From Apostichopus japonicus (taxonomy: Eukaryota; Echinodermata; Holothuroidea; Aspidochirotida; Stichopodidae), in NCBI RefSeq assembly GCF_037975245.1, contig NC_092561.1:15817001-15881000 (forward strand): DNA of 64,000 nt, given 5' to 3'. The position numbers and the translations under genes were made by a program. Shown here piece after piece: positions 23,960 to 35,999 of this stretch (the first letter of the stretch is position 1; each line of letters begins with the position of its first letter). The notes below the pieces were generated by a model that did no database searches, was not told the origin of the DNA, and saw only the letters and a program-made list of their open reading frames with translations.

Positions 23960-26189
23960 TAATTAGCAATTACTGCTAATTGTCAAGTTATAAACATTGA
24001 AGGGGAATTATTCCTGTGGTACGCATAATAATGACCATGACAGATATTGTATATAGATTGTGTACTAGGAAAAATCTGGTTTTAAAAATATCCCTATAAT
24101 TCAATAATGTGGGGCACAACACAAGTGAAATTGGCATGTATTATATATGTCTATAACTTTTTATTAAATTAGTATATTATTATTATATTTTTGTTATGCA
24201 AGCACAGTGGTAAAATATAATTCATTAACTATCTTAACTATCTTAGCCATACCACATTTGACCAAGTTCTGTACATTTCAACCCAAATGTTACATTTCCC
24301 TTGACCCTGCCTAGCAGGCAATACAGAAAAGGTAAGAAAGAAAACCTAACGTTTAATTTTAATATTATGAGTTTTAATAGGCTGAGGAATGAAAGATAAA
24401 GGATAGTGGGGGTTTTAGTAACAGAAGGAGGCTGTATGAGCCTACTACTGGGCGGGATTGCTTGTCTCATAAGCTGGACATGCAGGGGGGACTCTTGCAG
24501 CTTGCTACATACAAGGCATTGGTAAACATAGTTTACCTCCTCCTGCACCTCACCAATAACTCATCCCGCCCTCCTATGAATACATTAATTAATACACTCC
24601 TTTCCAGTAATTGTAGGATTGCCTCCCCTGCAAATTAGGCAATAATGCCACCCCCTTACAAAACAAGTTCATTAAAAATTTGGTATCTACATGGAAAGAA
24701 TTCAATTTCCTCATTTAGAGATTAATTTGTTAATGACGCCATTGATATTAACAAACCAATCCAGTTTTTGATTGATATAAACACTTAAATACTAGATCAA
24801 CACGATCGACTCAACAGTTATTAATGTCCGGTGAGGGTCTTATGACGACGAAAGTCTAACAAAGTCCCAATAAAAATACACCTTATAATTAAGTACAAGA
24901 ATTAGAGAAAAATATAGGGTGAAACAAGTATAAAATCTAACTTTCTTTTCATTTACTGAAATGACCAAGGAGGTGAAGATCTTTAGGGTGGTTTTGCAAT
25001 ATGCCCCATTCTCAAACAATGGAAACTTTGGTTTGGCATAGTCCCAGGCATCATGAATGGCTGCTGCCAGACATGTTAAGTGATGGGAATGCTCATCAGA
25101 ATGACCCCCAAATGCCCCCCATCTCCAAATATTTGGTCGGCTGGAAATATTTGGTCTGGCTGGAGAACCTACTGGAAAATGTTTGGCATACAGTTTAAAG
25201 TATGTTTATTGTCAACAAATTCCCAATTTCTGGTGGACTTTATTAATTCTGACAATAAATTCACTATATTTGGGTCAAATTTTCCTAACTATTTTGGAAT
25301 AATTATGGCATTTTCTCAACTCCTGATAAGAGATAGGGTGACATATTTGAGTTGATTTCAACTGCAACTTTTTTTGGGGGGTCTATTGATACTTTTTCAT
25401 GGGGGGGGGGGGTAAAATGATGGTTTCAACACGATTATATTGTTTTGTGGGTGACCACCCCACTCCCCCTTGACACCTATGAATTGCATTGCTGAGATTG
25501 GTCACCCATTCATAGATGCTCTACCACTTCCTTAGATCTGACATGGTAGAGCTCAGTATACCTAACACATGTTAGGTCTCAAGTTGTTGTGTTTTGAAGT
25601 GAATCCTTGATCCTAAATGGTTCCATGAAAGACATCAGTTAACTCCGATTATGCATTAACTTCAACCGTAAACTGGCTTTAACATATATAAGATTAAAAT
25701 GCATTTTAAATCTGTGTTCCGATGTTGCAGGCTTTTCAAGTGAACCTATGTGAAAAAGTGGGGTACAATTAGGATCCAAAGTCTCAATAAAACAGGACAG
25801 AAACTCAGTCCCTCTTCTTTAAATGCCTTTTTATAAGGTAAAAAATAATTTGTCAAAGGTATAAATATGGTCAACATGGATGTGTAGAGGCTTGAACTGG
25901 GGGCTTAAATGAACATAAATAAAGGATACCATTTTAGATGCCATACATACAGTCATGTAGCCTATGGAAGAGCGATAACAAGTGTTACCAAAACTGGATA
26001 CGGTACTTGTGAAAAAAAATATCTTTCTATGCAGTTTCCATCCACATCATATATTATTGCCTCCTCCTTCATTGAAAACTGCCTCAAGTTTTAACATTTT
26101 TTTTTAATCTTAGTAACAGAGCAATTAAGGTATGGATATGGGAGTTGGCCATTGTTTTCTAATCTTGATAATTTTAAAACTTGTGCCTG
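23960..26189. other. No gene recognised
   Basis: AT-rich sequence with one G run at 25401-25412 and T/G-rich patches. A 100-codon minus-strand frame at 24243-24548 has low-complexity composition and no recognisable domain. At 25115-25190 a short block with ATATTTGGTC(G/T)G(G/C)CTGG is repeated. Confidence 0.4.
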
Positions 26190-26198
26190 CAGCTCATG

Positions 26199-27983
26199 GG
26201 GGGAATTCCCCGAGACCGAAGGTCTGCGAGACCGAAATTAAAAAAAGGTCCGCGAGACCGAAATTAAAGAAAGGTCCGCGAGACCGAAATTAAAAAAAGG
26301 TCCGCGAGACCGAAATTAAAAAAAGGTTCGCGAGACCGAAGGTCCGCGAGACCGAAACTATTACTAATAATAATAATAATAATACACAGTTCTTATAAAG
26401 CGCAAATACACACTTAAGTCTCAGTGCGCTGATAATTATTAACCCCTGGTCATTGGTAACTTGTCACACCCACACACCAAAGTGTGCACAATTCAATCAA
26501 TCTCTCCTGGGGCACCACAGTGCACCACAACCACGTGTCCCCCCGGGAACTTCCCATAGGGTGCAGCCACAAACCGGCGCACGCAACTATATTTACAAGT
26601 TACCTCGCAGGTCCCCATTTATACACCTGGGTGAAGAGAGGCAATGGAGATAAAGCGCCTTGACCAAGGACACAAAGCAATGATCTGGCCAGGGCTCGAA
26701 CCTGTAATCCTTAGATCACAAGTCCACTGCCTTAACCACTTGACCACACGGCCCTACTAGGCCCCACGACATCGTCGTAGCCAGAAATTTAAAGCGGGGC
26801 ACATTTTGAGATTGATATGGGGGGGAGGGTCTCTGTTGAGATTTTTGTGAACAATTGAAGGTCCTTAGATGCGATCTGGTGCAATGTTTTTCCAGTTTCA
26901 TCATTATCATATGATATCATATTATCAGCAGATTTTTTTCCTGTTTGAATTCTTTTACATGTTCTTTTACATATTATATCAGAAAGACAAACATAGTTCT
27001 CTTTATAATTTCTCCAGTAGGATGACTCTTGTTTATTGTCCAATGTCTGGACTTTAAAGCAGCATTTTGCGTCTTTTTTTTCTCTCAACCTCAATGAATC
27101 CACAATGATAACGACATACATAACTAGCTTATCTATTCAAATCTTACTTCAAATGGTGGCATTAAAGTCGAAAAATTTAAAACTTTCAACTGTTTTGTTT
27201 TTCTCGAAGATATTTTTTCGTTGGGATCCAAATAAACCTCGCCCATAATATGAATATTTAAAAGCTACAAACGTCATTGGCCAATACGTAATACAACACT
27301 ATGCTTGATTTGTGTATGATTGTCTATGGCAGTTGTTCCAGGGAGTTGTTAGAGTCCAGCTCGGTTGTACCAAGTTACCAACTCGACGTTCATTGCCAAC
27401 AGCCTATTGTTGATAGTTGTTAACATTGGCGGCGATATCATCAACATTTTAGGGGGGACGAGCAAACCCGTGTCTGATTAATATTCTCAACATGCGAAAA
27501 ATGTTGATCGGCGTCCCGGGGAGAGTAGTGGTGTATACAGGGTCTTGAGACATGGTGGGGGTGGGTGGGTAGGAGGGGGACTCATAAGCCTATGGAAGAA
27601 TTTCACTTTAGGAAGGGGGGCATGACGTTCTTTGCCCAAAATTTCCAAAACCTTGCCCGAAAAATGGAAGCGTCACCATAGGTTGATGCTATGGGTATTT
27701 CTTGAAAAAAATACCTGTCACATTACCGAAAACCAGAAGCATTTTTGTGTGTTTGTGCTACAAAATGTACAAAAAGTTCGGAAGTTAAATTATTTTAAAA
27801 TTTATTATGAGGAAATTGTGTCAAATGTTACGGGCTGGAGGTTAAAAGTTGACCCCTAATTAACTTCGGTCTCGCGGAACTTCGGTCTCGCGGGCCTTTT
27901 TTTTAATTTCGGTCTCGCGGACCTTCGGTCTCGCGGACCTTTTATTTTCGGTCTCGCGGACCTTCGGTCTCATGGACTGTAAT
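26199..27983. mobile_element. Foldback element FB-B with minisatellite arms and 9 bp target duplication
   Basis: CAGCTCATG occurs at 26190-26198 and again at 27984-27992, immediately outside the element. The left arm (26211-26357) is a direct array of CGCGAGACCGAAATTAAAAA; the right arm (27864-27972) is the same array inverted. Arm units mix a long form with the A-rich spacer and a short form (GACCGAAGGTCCGCGA). The interior carries a complete SINE (26366-26757), one unit of the G-rich repeat family (26790-26890) and unassigned DNA. No transposase was seen. An 8-9 base duplication suggests hAT-type mobilisation. Confidence 0.85.
26366..26757 (-). mobile_element. tRNA-derived SINE, full length
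   Basis: Read on the minus strand, the head is tRNA-like: an A-box region TGGTCAAGTGGTT (26734-26746) and a B box GGTTCGAGCCC (26692-26702), spaced as in RNA polymerase III type 2 promoters. A body follows with TGTCCTTGGTCAAGGCGCTT and CCATTGCCTCTCTTCACCCA, then a (TTA)n tail at 26366-26383. It is nested just inside the left arm of FB-B. It has no protein of its own and would depend on LINE machinery. Confidence 0.82.
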
Positions 27984-27992
27984 CAGCTCATG

Positions 27993-30086
27993 CACCTTCA
28001 AGTAGGAGTCATTGGAAGCCTGCTGCTGGTTACACCAATGGGTTTAGGAATATGTTTAGATCATATTTCAAATTACCATGTGTGAGCAATTCCTTACACG
28101 ATACATTTGCTGAACTGATCAAATTTGACTGGCATTTGAGGAGAGTGAAGGACTCTTATAAATATTACACATCTGTAATTTTCTGGTATCGTAACATCAC
28201 TTTAGGGTAACGTGAATTCATGTTTTGAGACTGTTCCCTTTTGACTTTGAATAACAACATAACCCCTCTTAAGGGTCAGAGAAAGAACTTGGAGAGGGGC
28301 AAAAAAGAAAGAAGGAGAGGAGGAGAGGAGGAGAGGAGACCACACATTTTATTCAAAAATTGATTTGAATCTAAACTATGATTCTCTGTCCCCGCCCCCC
28401 CCCCCACCCCCTTTGTTTCTTTGAAATAAAATACTTAATTTTCCAATGTCAATGCAAATATGGAGACTGTAATTTCATTCACAATACAACACTCAATAAA
28501 GACCCATTGTATCCTATGCAAACACCTGTTTCTTGTGTTCATGAATGACAAAAAGTCTGTTCTCCTTTCCACTAAGAAACAACAGCTCTTGTGTTCTAGT
28601 ATTTATGAATGGATGAACTAGAGCCTTGTTTCCATGAAACAGTTGCATTTTGTACAACATTCAAATTTATTTATTTTTTTATGATATACTTTCAGAAGTT
28701 TTCTGCTCAATCTTTCGGGATAGTTGAAACTGCCTTCAGCATTTACACTTATTTGTAACGATACATCCAGCTGGTTGAGTTGCACAAATTTTGGGATAAC
28801 ATTTTACGGATTGGGCGTGATTTAAAAGGGTTTAAGTTTATTATTGTCACCTTTTGGATTGGGCTAGTCACTGTCCATCTCTAGGGCCCCTTGTATGTTT
28901 TAGGGGCATCAGGCTCATGGGACCTCCTAAATTTATTTATTTTGTTATTTCGATCACTGCCTGTAGGGTAGTGTATAACAGTGAAAGCCAGTAGAAATAA
29001 AAAATAAAACAAACTAAATGCAAAATATGCCTTTAATTATTCAGTACACACCCAGTACCTATAAAAGTGATGATATTTACCCGTGTACCATTGCTGAATC
29101 TAGGTGTGGGGGTGAGAACCCTCACACGCCCCTCTATGTTTTTAATTTATTTATTATTTTTATTCATTCTTCCTTGGAGCCCCAACATTTCCACCCATGG
29201 TCAAATCTTGTAACAACTAGGTTTTTCTAACAGGAAGCTTTATTAAGGTTAAATAAAGTGTATTTGGATTGTTTTGGTCAATTTGTCCAGTTTAATTCTT
29301 CAGAAAAGTGTAACTGATGTAACCTTTGCAAATAATGTGTATGTGAGCATGGTAAGAAGGGTAAACTTGAAACAAATGTGTTGTATTGAAAGACCATTAA
29401 TGACCATGTAATTAACATGGTCCATCAGTGAAACTTCAGCTGATTGGATGAAATTAGACCATTTTAAGCCTTAAGGGGCAGCTAATCCATATAGCTTCCA
29501 GGGCCTGCAGGGGGTCCCTGGATCCCATAAAGTGTTCAAAGCGAAAGTAATAAAAACCTTAGGGCTTTTAAACATACTCACTAGTGTAAATAATAATAAT
29601 ACTCTGTACAAATGATTTATACCTTAACTTCCCATATGGCTTTTTCCCTAGGCAGTATGCTATGTACCCCCATCCTGCCCTAGTGTGCCTTATATGTCTG
29701 GTTATTGATGTAACAATTGTAACCAAAAGTAAATATAAAAGCTTATTAAACTTTTATTTTATGGATGTCTAAATATTTAAAACATGAGATGATGTCAAAA
29801 TACAGAGGGTTTAGCTGCAACTGACAATGCATGGGAAGTGCTGTTTCTGGCAGTCTGGAAGGCATTTTTGGCAAAATATTTCTTTGTTATATGCTAAAGG
29901 CCAACCGATGAAGGTGTTCCACTTAGTTAGTACCACAATGATGGTCAGGGCCTTTTTTGAGAAATTCTAAGTGGGGGGGGGGTGGCCATTTCACAAAAGG
30001 GACCATCTAAGCGAAGGGCCACAATCAGTTGGCGAATATAGTGTACCAAGAAAATCTATGCCAAAATGCCCCCCAGGTGGTGACAG
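27993..30086. other. No gene recognised; MITE-core remnant
   Basis: It contains a (GGAGAG)n-like microsatellite at 28311-28340 and a C-rich run at 28391-28412. A worn copy of the shared MITE core lies at 29815-29945 (GGGAAGTGCTGTTTCTGGCA ... GCCAACCGATGAAGGTGTTC). Nothing else was assigned. Confidence 0.45.
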
Positions 30087-31343
30087 CCCGATATTCATTA
30101 GGTTCTATATCCATGAGGTTCATTGTTCATAAGGTTCGCTATTCATAATGAGCCAAAAGGTTCATTGTTCATAAGGTATGTATTTATGTATGTATGTATA
30201 GTGATCTTCCCGCAAGCAGGAACTCGCGAAAGAAGCCATGGAGGCTTATAGACTCGCAAGCTGACCGAAGCCAATCTCTCGGCACACATCCATTTAACGT
30301 CCATGTCGGGAAGTTGTTATTGAACAACACCCTTGCCAGACGACACACATTGCTGTCGGCGGGGAATCGAACCGGGGATCTCATGATTGGGAGACGCCGG
30401 CGTTAACCACTAGGCTATACACTCCGCCGGTTTGTTTGTTATAATGCCGCCGGTTTGTTATAATGAAAAAAAAAGGTTCGTTGTTCACAATTGGTAAAAG
30501 GGTTCGATATACATAATGATTAAAAAAGGCTCGTTATTCATAATAGGACGAAGGGTTCGATATTCATAATAGAGCAAAGGGTTCGTAATCCATAAATAGA
30601 TATATATAGATTCATAATGGAACAAAGGGTCCGTTATTCATAATAGGCATAGCCGAAAAGGTTCAGTATCATTCACAATGAGGAAAAGGACCCCCTTTAG
30701 GAAACGTACAAGTTTATGCCGTTAATATGTCGAAAATGTAGGTTTTGCTGCAGGGGGTATAGGGTGAAGCATGGTCTTCATAGTGTGTGGCTCATATTCT
30801 CTGCAAAATTATGCATCCGCCCAGCATCTGGTGGTGCCCCCCATAGGACAGTTGTGCCCCCTGTGTCCCCCCTCTATGAATAAAAAGTATGTTGAGGCCA
30901 GTGGTTGAACACTATAGGCGTCTGCGAAAATAGAGGACGTCTTTTGCACTTGTATGATGCACTTCTCTCCTATGATGAATAACGAATCTTTTTTCACATC
31001 ATGGAATTCGAACCCTTTGTTCAATTATGAATATCGGACCCTTTCTCCTTTTATGAATAACGAACCTTTTTTCCCATTTTGAATAACGTACCCTTCGCTC
31101 CATTATGAATATCAGACCTTTCTTCCCATTATGAATAACGAACCTTTTTGCCCATTATGAATATCGAACCTTTGTTTCCATTATGAATACTGGACCTTAT
31201 GAATTATGATCCCTTTTTATTTTGAATAACAAACTTTATTTCCATTATGAATAGCGAACCTTTTTATAAAAATAATGCTTGTTATGAATAACGAACCTTA
31301 TGAACAATGAACCTTATGAATAGCGGACCTTATGGATATAGGG
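30087..31343. mobile_element. Foldback element FB-C, arms of 'GGTTCGTTATTCATAATG' minisatellite
   Basis: The left arm (30087-30675) carries units such as AAGGTTCGCTATTCATAATG in direct orientation, broken by a SINE. The right arm (30975-31343) carries them inverted (TTATGAATAACGAACCTTTT). The outermost ends correspond: CCCGATATTCATTAGG on the left, and on the right, inverted, CCCTATATCCATAAGG. Both flanks show CAG next to the element (30084-30086; 31344-31346), which could be a 3-base target duplication but may be chance. The interior has no open frame. Confidence 0.8.
30176..30428 (-). mobile_element. tRNA-derived SINE, second family
   Basis: On the minus strand: an A-box region TAGCCTAGTGGTTAA (30403-30417) and B box GGTTCGATTCC (30363-30373), then a body ending in a (TACA)n tail at 30178-30199. 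The body differs from the SINE at 26.4 kb, so this is a separate family. It interrupts the left arm of FB-C, so the insertion is younger than that arm. Confidence 0.82.
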
Positions 31344-31399
31344 CAGACCCCCTCCCCCCCCCCCCCCCCAGGTTGCCTGTAATGGTGTTACATGGTACT

Positions 31400-31945
31400 T
31401 CCCAGGCATTGCAAATTGCATCAAAACTTTTTTTGAGATGACATGTTTTATGAGAATTTTTGGGATTTTAGAAAGCTCCTAGATGAAATGTGGTGCAATA
31501 TTCATAGGATATACCTTAGTACTATGGTTGTGTGTGGGAGGGTGTCCTCTGAGAAATTTTTTGATTTTAGAAACCTAGATGAAATATGGTGCAATATTTA
31601 TAGGTAATTTCCCAGTATTTGTTGTGTGGAGAAAAGTTGGGGGAGGGGTGCAAGGGGATTAAGGGGTGTCCCCCTCCCTCTTTGAGAATTTTTGGATTTT
31701 AGAAAGCTCCTAGATGAGATATGGTGCAATAAAATAGGTTATAAGACAGTACTGGTTAGGTGTAGGAAACGTGGGGAGGAGTATAAGGGGAGGGATTCCC
31801 CTTTAGCACCCCATTTTGAAAATGTTATTTACTAGTACACTATGGTTGTGTGTGGGGAGGGGTGTCTATTGAGAATTTTTTGGATTTTAGAAACCTCCTT
31901 GTATTTTGGTGCAATATGTATATGTTATTTCCCAGGCCAGTAGTA
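31400..31945 (+). repeat. G-rich repeat family, second cluster
   Basis: About four units carry TTGGATTTTAGAAAGCTCC then TAGATGARATATGGTGCAAT then TTTCCCAGT, separated by G-rich blocks with GTGTCCCCCTCC. This is the same family as 9470-10140 but less diverged. It lies directly after FB-C and a run of C at 31351-31370. Confidence 0.75.
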
Positions 31946-31949
31946 CTTG

Positions 31950-32912
31950 TTTATTTGAAAATGCCGACTCAATTGTTAAAAAAAACATCAACTTACAATA
32001 CTCGCATTTTTATAGTAGTAGTAAAAGCATGCTAGGCGGCCTAGTAATTTTTTTGTTGCGAAACTGAAGGTGGCACTGGAGTGTCATAGTATCATACCGA
32101 TCTGGAGGTCGATGAGGTTTAGTCATTGTTATGGCAACAACGAAATATTAAAGTTTGCTATGGCATTCTGATGGTAGACATAGCTTATAAATGCCATAAG
32201 ATGTCATGTGTAAATTAATTCTTAGGTTTGTGTTATCTTTTAAATTTTCTTTTAAATGCCGAAATAGGGACCTTTATTAGGGGTGGGGCCAAATGAGCTG
32301 ACTGGGGGCCATGTAGGGGACTGGGGGGCCCTGATGATGGTCCCTTTTGTTAATATCTGAGTTTGTGGTGCATGGTAACTGGTTGTTTCCAAACCCCACC
32401 AGCTGTCATTAGCACGGGACCTCTTGCAGGAAAGCCCAACTTTAGTATTTTCTTCGTCTGCACTATACCCAGCAAATAATTTATCCAGTATCCCTTCTCA
32501 TTTTGCTACACAATCTGGTCAAATTCCTACACCAATGGAAAAATTGTGTAGCAGTTTTTTGCATGCATAACCCTAGTGTTTTCAACGATTTTAAGCTAAA
32601 GAAATGAAAAACCTCAGAACTGCTACGCAAAATTTGAGCACTAAATTATTCCCTGGTACCCCCATTCTCCATGCTCTAAATATCAAAGCTGTAGTCTGGA
32701 CCTGAGTCCTGACTCGGGTCCACTTTTGCTGGACTGGGACTCGGGGGGCCTTGGACTCAGCAGTCCACTAAATGAAATGCAAGTACTCAGATATAATTAA
32801 TTAATTGTAACAATAATGTTATATCTGCACATTCCACATCAGCACTATAGTAAGCCTATCAGTTCTTCACCAAAGGTATATATAAGGATCTGCATCCATT
32901 TATATTAGTACT
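31950..32912. other. No gene recognised
   Basis: Unassigned AT-rich DNA. A block at 32690-32765 has repeated GACTCGG/GGGTCC words that could be a degraded repeat edge. Confidence 0.4.
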
Positions 32913-32920
32913 GTTAATGA

Positions 32921-33452
32921 GGTTACAGTACATCTCTATGTTCTGACATCTCTATGTTCTGACATCTCTATGTTCTGACATCTCTATGTTCCGAAGTCTC
33001 TATGTTCCGACAATTTTTTTGGACTCAATTTTTTTTACCCAAATTTTTTAGGACTTAAATTTTTTTGGACCCAAATTTTTGACCAACATGTTTTCGGACC
33101 AACTTTTTTCGGACCAAAACAAACTCATAACAAACTTTGGGCCCTTCTTTTTCATGAAAAAAATTGTGGTGCGTCCAAAAAATTGTGTCCCCCAAAAAAA
33201 GGTAGGTCAGAAAAAATGTTGGTCCAAAAAAATTGAGTCCCCCCAAAAAAATTGGGTCCCCAAAAATTTGGGGCCCAAAAAATTAAGTCCACCCAAAAAT
33301 TTGGTCCTAAAAATGGGGGACCAAAAAGATTGAGTCTCCCCCAAAAAATTGGGTCAGAAAAAATTTTGGTCAAAAAAAATTAAGAGTCCAAACAAATTGT
33401 TGGAACATAGAGACATCGGAACATAGAGACGTTGGAACATAGGGATGTCACC
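32921..33452. mobile_element. Foldback element FB-D (532 bp) with 8 bp target duplication
   Basis: GTTAATGA flanks the element on both sides (32913-32920 and 33453-33460). The left arm starts GGTTACAGTACATCTCTATG and then repeats ACATCTCTATGTTCYGA about five times; the right arm ends with the same unit inverted (GGAACATAGAGACRTYGG). Inside these, a second inverted set of GGACTCAATTTTTTT-like units continues almost to the centre, so nearly the whole element can fold. The duplication length suggests hAT-type mobilisation. There is no coding capacity; short frames on both strands reflect the repeats. Confidence 0.88.
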
Positions 33453-33460
33453 GTTAATGA

Positions 33461-34587
33461 GGATAAAATGAACATGCTATGAATTTATCTATGTTTTTCT
33501 AGCTCTGCACAGGTTCACTACACTCTTTTAAAAATTAATCACTATATACAATTGCTACCATGCAGTACCAGTTAATCTCTTTAAAAATAGGCCTCTGATT
33601 CCACTTAAGTCATATATGTACTGTAGTTAACAGAAAGTAATAGCAAGGAACTGAAAAGTCTGTATAGGCCCCAAAGTAAAGCACTCTATAATTGCTAGAA
33701 GTTTCCAAAGAGTACATTCCTGGAGGTCTTTACTTGCCAAATTGTTCTCAGATATTTGAAATGAACACATAAGAAGACTGAATGTCCCAGTGAGGTACAT
33801 TTCCTCCAAGGTGGTAATAAAACAGTTTAAGAATTTTGATCAAATGTGACCATATTTGAATATCTGGCATATTTGGGGCCAATACAGCATAACATTAAGA
33901 ATTTAGAAGATTGGGTTCTGAGAAGATTCTGTGCATCCCAAATGAACACTAAAGTAAGCCTATCATTTCTTTGTAATAGGTATATGGATCTGTTTTCAGT
34001 GATATAAGTTGGGAAAAGTAAAACATTTCGACAAATATTTTCAAATTATTTCACGTCTTAATTCTTCCAAATATTTTAGGCACCATAATACACGATTGTT
34101 TGCTTTGAATTTATCTACAGTAAAATCTAGCACTGTACACTACTTAACAAATTATACACTAAACACTTGCTAACATGCAGTACTAGTTAGTTTATCTCCT
34201 TAAATATAGGCTCTCACTTTAGTTTTATTGTTGACAGAAAGTTAGCCAGAACTTAAGAAGCTTAGCAGATTAGTTGTCTGTGAGCCACACTAAATTCAGT
34301 AGGGCTAACAGTGGGTTCTTTGTTATGCCTGAATAGTTTAGGACAGGCAATCAATGTACCTATCCATAGGAGCCAGATGAACCTGTAACAATGGAACTTG
34401 AACTAGTAAATGGTTGTGATTTACCAGGCTACTTAAAGGTAGTCTGTATAGTCCCCAATTATAGCACTCTACTTACTGTAGGGTGATCAATGTAGTAGTA
34501 CAGTTGCTTTAAATGTTGCCTTTATTGCATAGGCGTACAGGACCATTTCAGTTTGGGGGGGGGGGCAAAAATTGTTTTGCCCGAAAG

Positions 34588-34625
<38 letters not shown>

Positions 34626-35829
34626 ACGAAAATCCACATTTACTCCAAAAGAAAATATTATTAGAGAAAACCAGAGAAATAAGATATGACTCATAATTGA
34701 CAAATAAGGAGTAAGTTTTAGAAAATATATCGGAATTTTCGGTCCCCCTGGGACCTTCGTCAGCAATACTTGGCAGTCGAATGAGAAGTACAAAATGTGA
34801 CACAATGAAAGTATGACGCTAGATAAGTGTAAGTTGCAATGATGGAATTAAAACCAAATAAACCATGACTATACAGGAAGCGGAGAATTTTTGTTAGATT
34901 CTCTTTAAGAGAATCCTACTCCACACACTTGAACATTAGAACCGAAACAGTACCTCTAACTCATCAATTTTTAGAGCAAACTTTAGGTAAATTGTTTTTT
35001 TACCCCGCTTGACTATATATGAAAAATGCATCAGTAGGGTCCACGGCCCGCTGAGCCCCTAGCATCATCTATATAGACTTAACCTTTTATGAGAGCTTCT
35101 GCCGGGTCTCTTGACCCTTATTTGTATACATGCCTTTTCATTTATTTGAAAAGATATAATTAAAATTAGGCTTAATTGGTATTCCGCCTGGAACAAGGCA
35201 GACATTTTGGGATTATGACAATTACACATTTTATGCTCACCTAGTTCTAACAATATAGTTTATCAAGGGCTGATTTTTCCCACTTATTGCTAATCATTTG
35301 AATATTGGTAAATGCATTTTGGGAAATGCATCTTGGGAATTCCCCCTCCCCCTCCCCCTTCCCCCACAAAATCAAACAAAAGGTACCACAAATGTTGTGA
35401 TCTGATATTTAACTTTAATCAAAGGCATATTGTTTACTTAAAAATATCCTGGAACACAAAGATTTTGGCATTGGAAATTGCCACAGAAGCAATCTAATTT
35501 ATAAAATCAAGGGCTTTGTGCCTTTGACACTCAATGTGATAATGACATTATGTCGCCAGCATAAGTCAAAACATTTTTTATTTAACCTTGGAAATGTGTT
35601 TGCCCCTGCCATGCAAACTTTCTGCGGATGCCCATGGATATACCACCCTTTTAGTGAAAGGTTTTGCCTTGTGACAATCAAAAATTCTGTTTCCCCCTCC
35701 CTTCCCCCTCCCCCCCCTTCACAGCACAGAGAAGCACAGTACAGTACATGCCCACATAGCTGGAATCCATCTTTCAATGAGGTAGACACTCAGCTTGTAT
35801 ACACAGAGAAACATGCTTGGATAGTTTTA
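33461..35829. other. No gene recognised; (TA)n tract
   Basis: It contains a (TA)n microsatellite at 34589-34625 beside a G run (34554-34565), C-rich stretches at 35342-35366 and 35691-35718, and otherwise unassigned DNA. Confidence 0.45.
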
Positions 35830-35999
35830 GTCTGGGAGCCTGTCCCATATGATTTCACCCCATTTAGCCCAGAAGGTTTGACCCCTTAAAGTTACTTAGA
35901 CCATCTAGGTCATTCACAAAAAAATTGTCAGCTCAACCCCAGTGGTCGGGTTCGGACCCCAGACCCCCTGAAAAATAACCCCCCGGACAGGGTAATTTC

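Noticed and set aside
26692-26746. A genuine tRNA gene on the minus strand
   Set aside because: A and B boxes are present, but the cloverleaf stems are not evident and the unit continues into a SINE body and trinucleotide tail.
33055-33373. Frames on both strands rich in W, F, G, P and N (for example FWGPNFFGG)
   Set aside because: They are translations of the GGGTCCCCAAAAATT minisatellite units inside FB-D.
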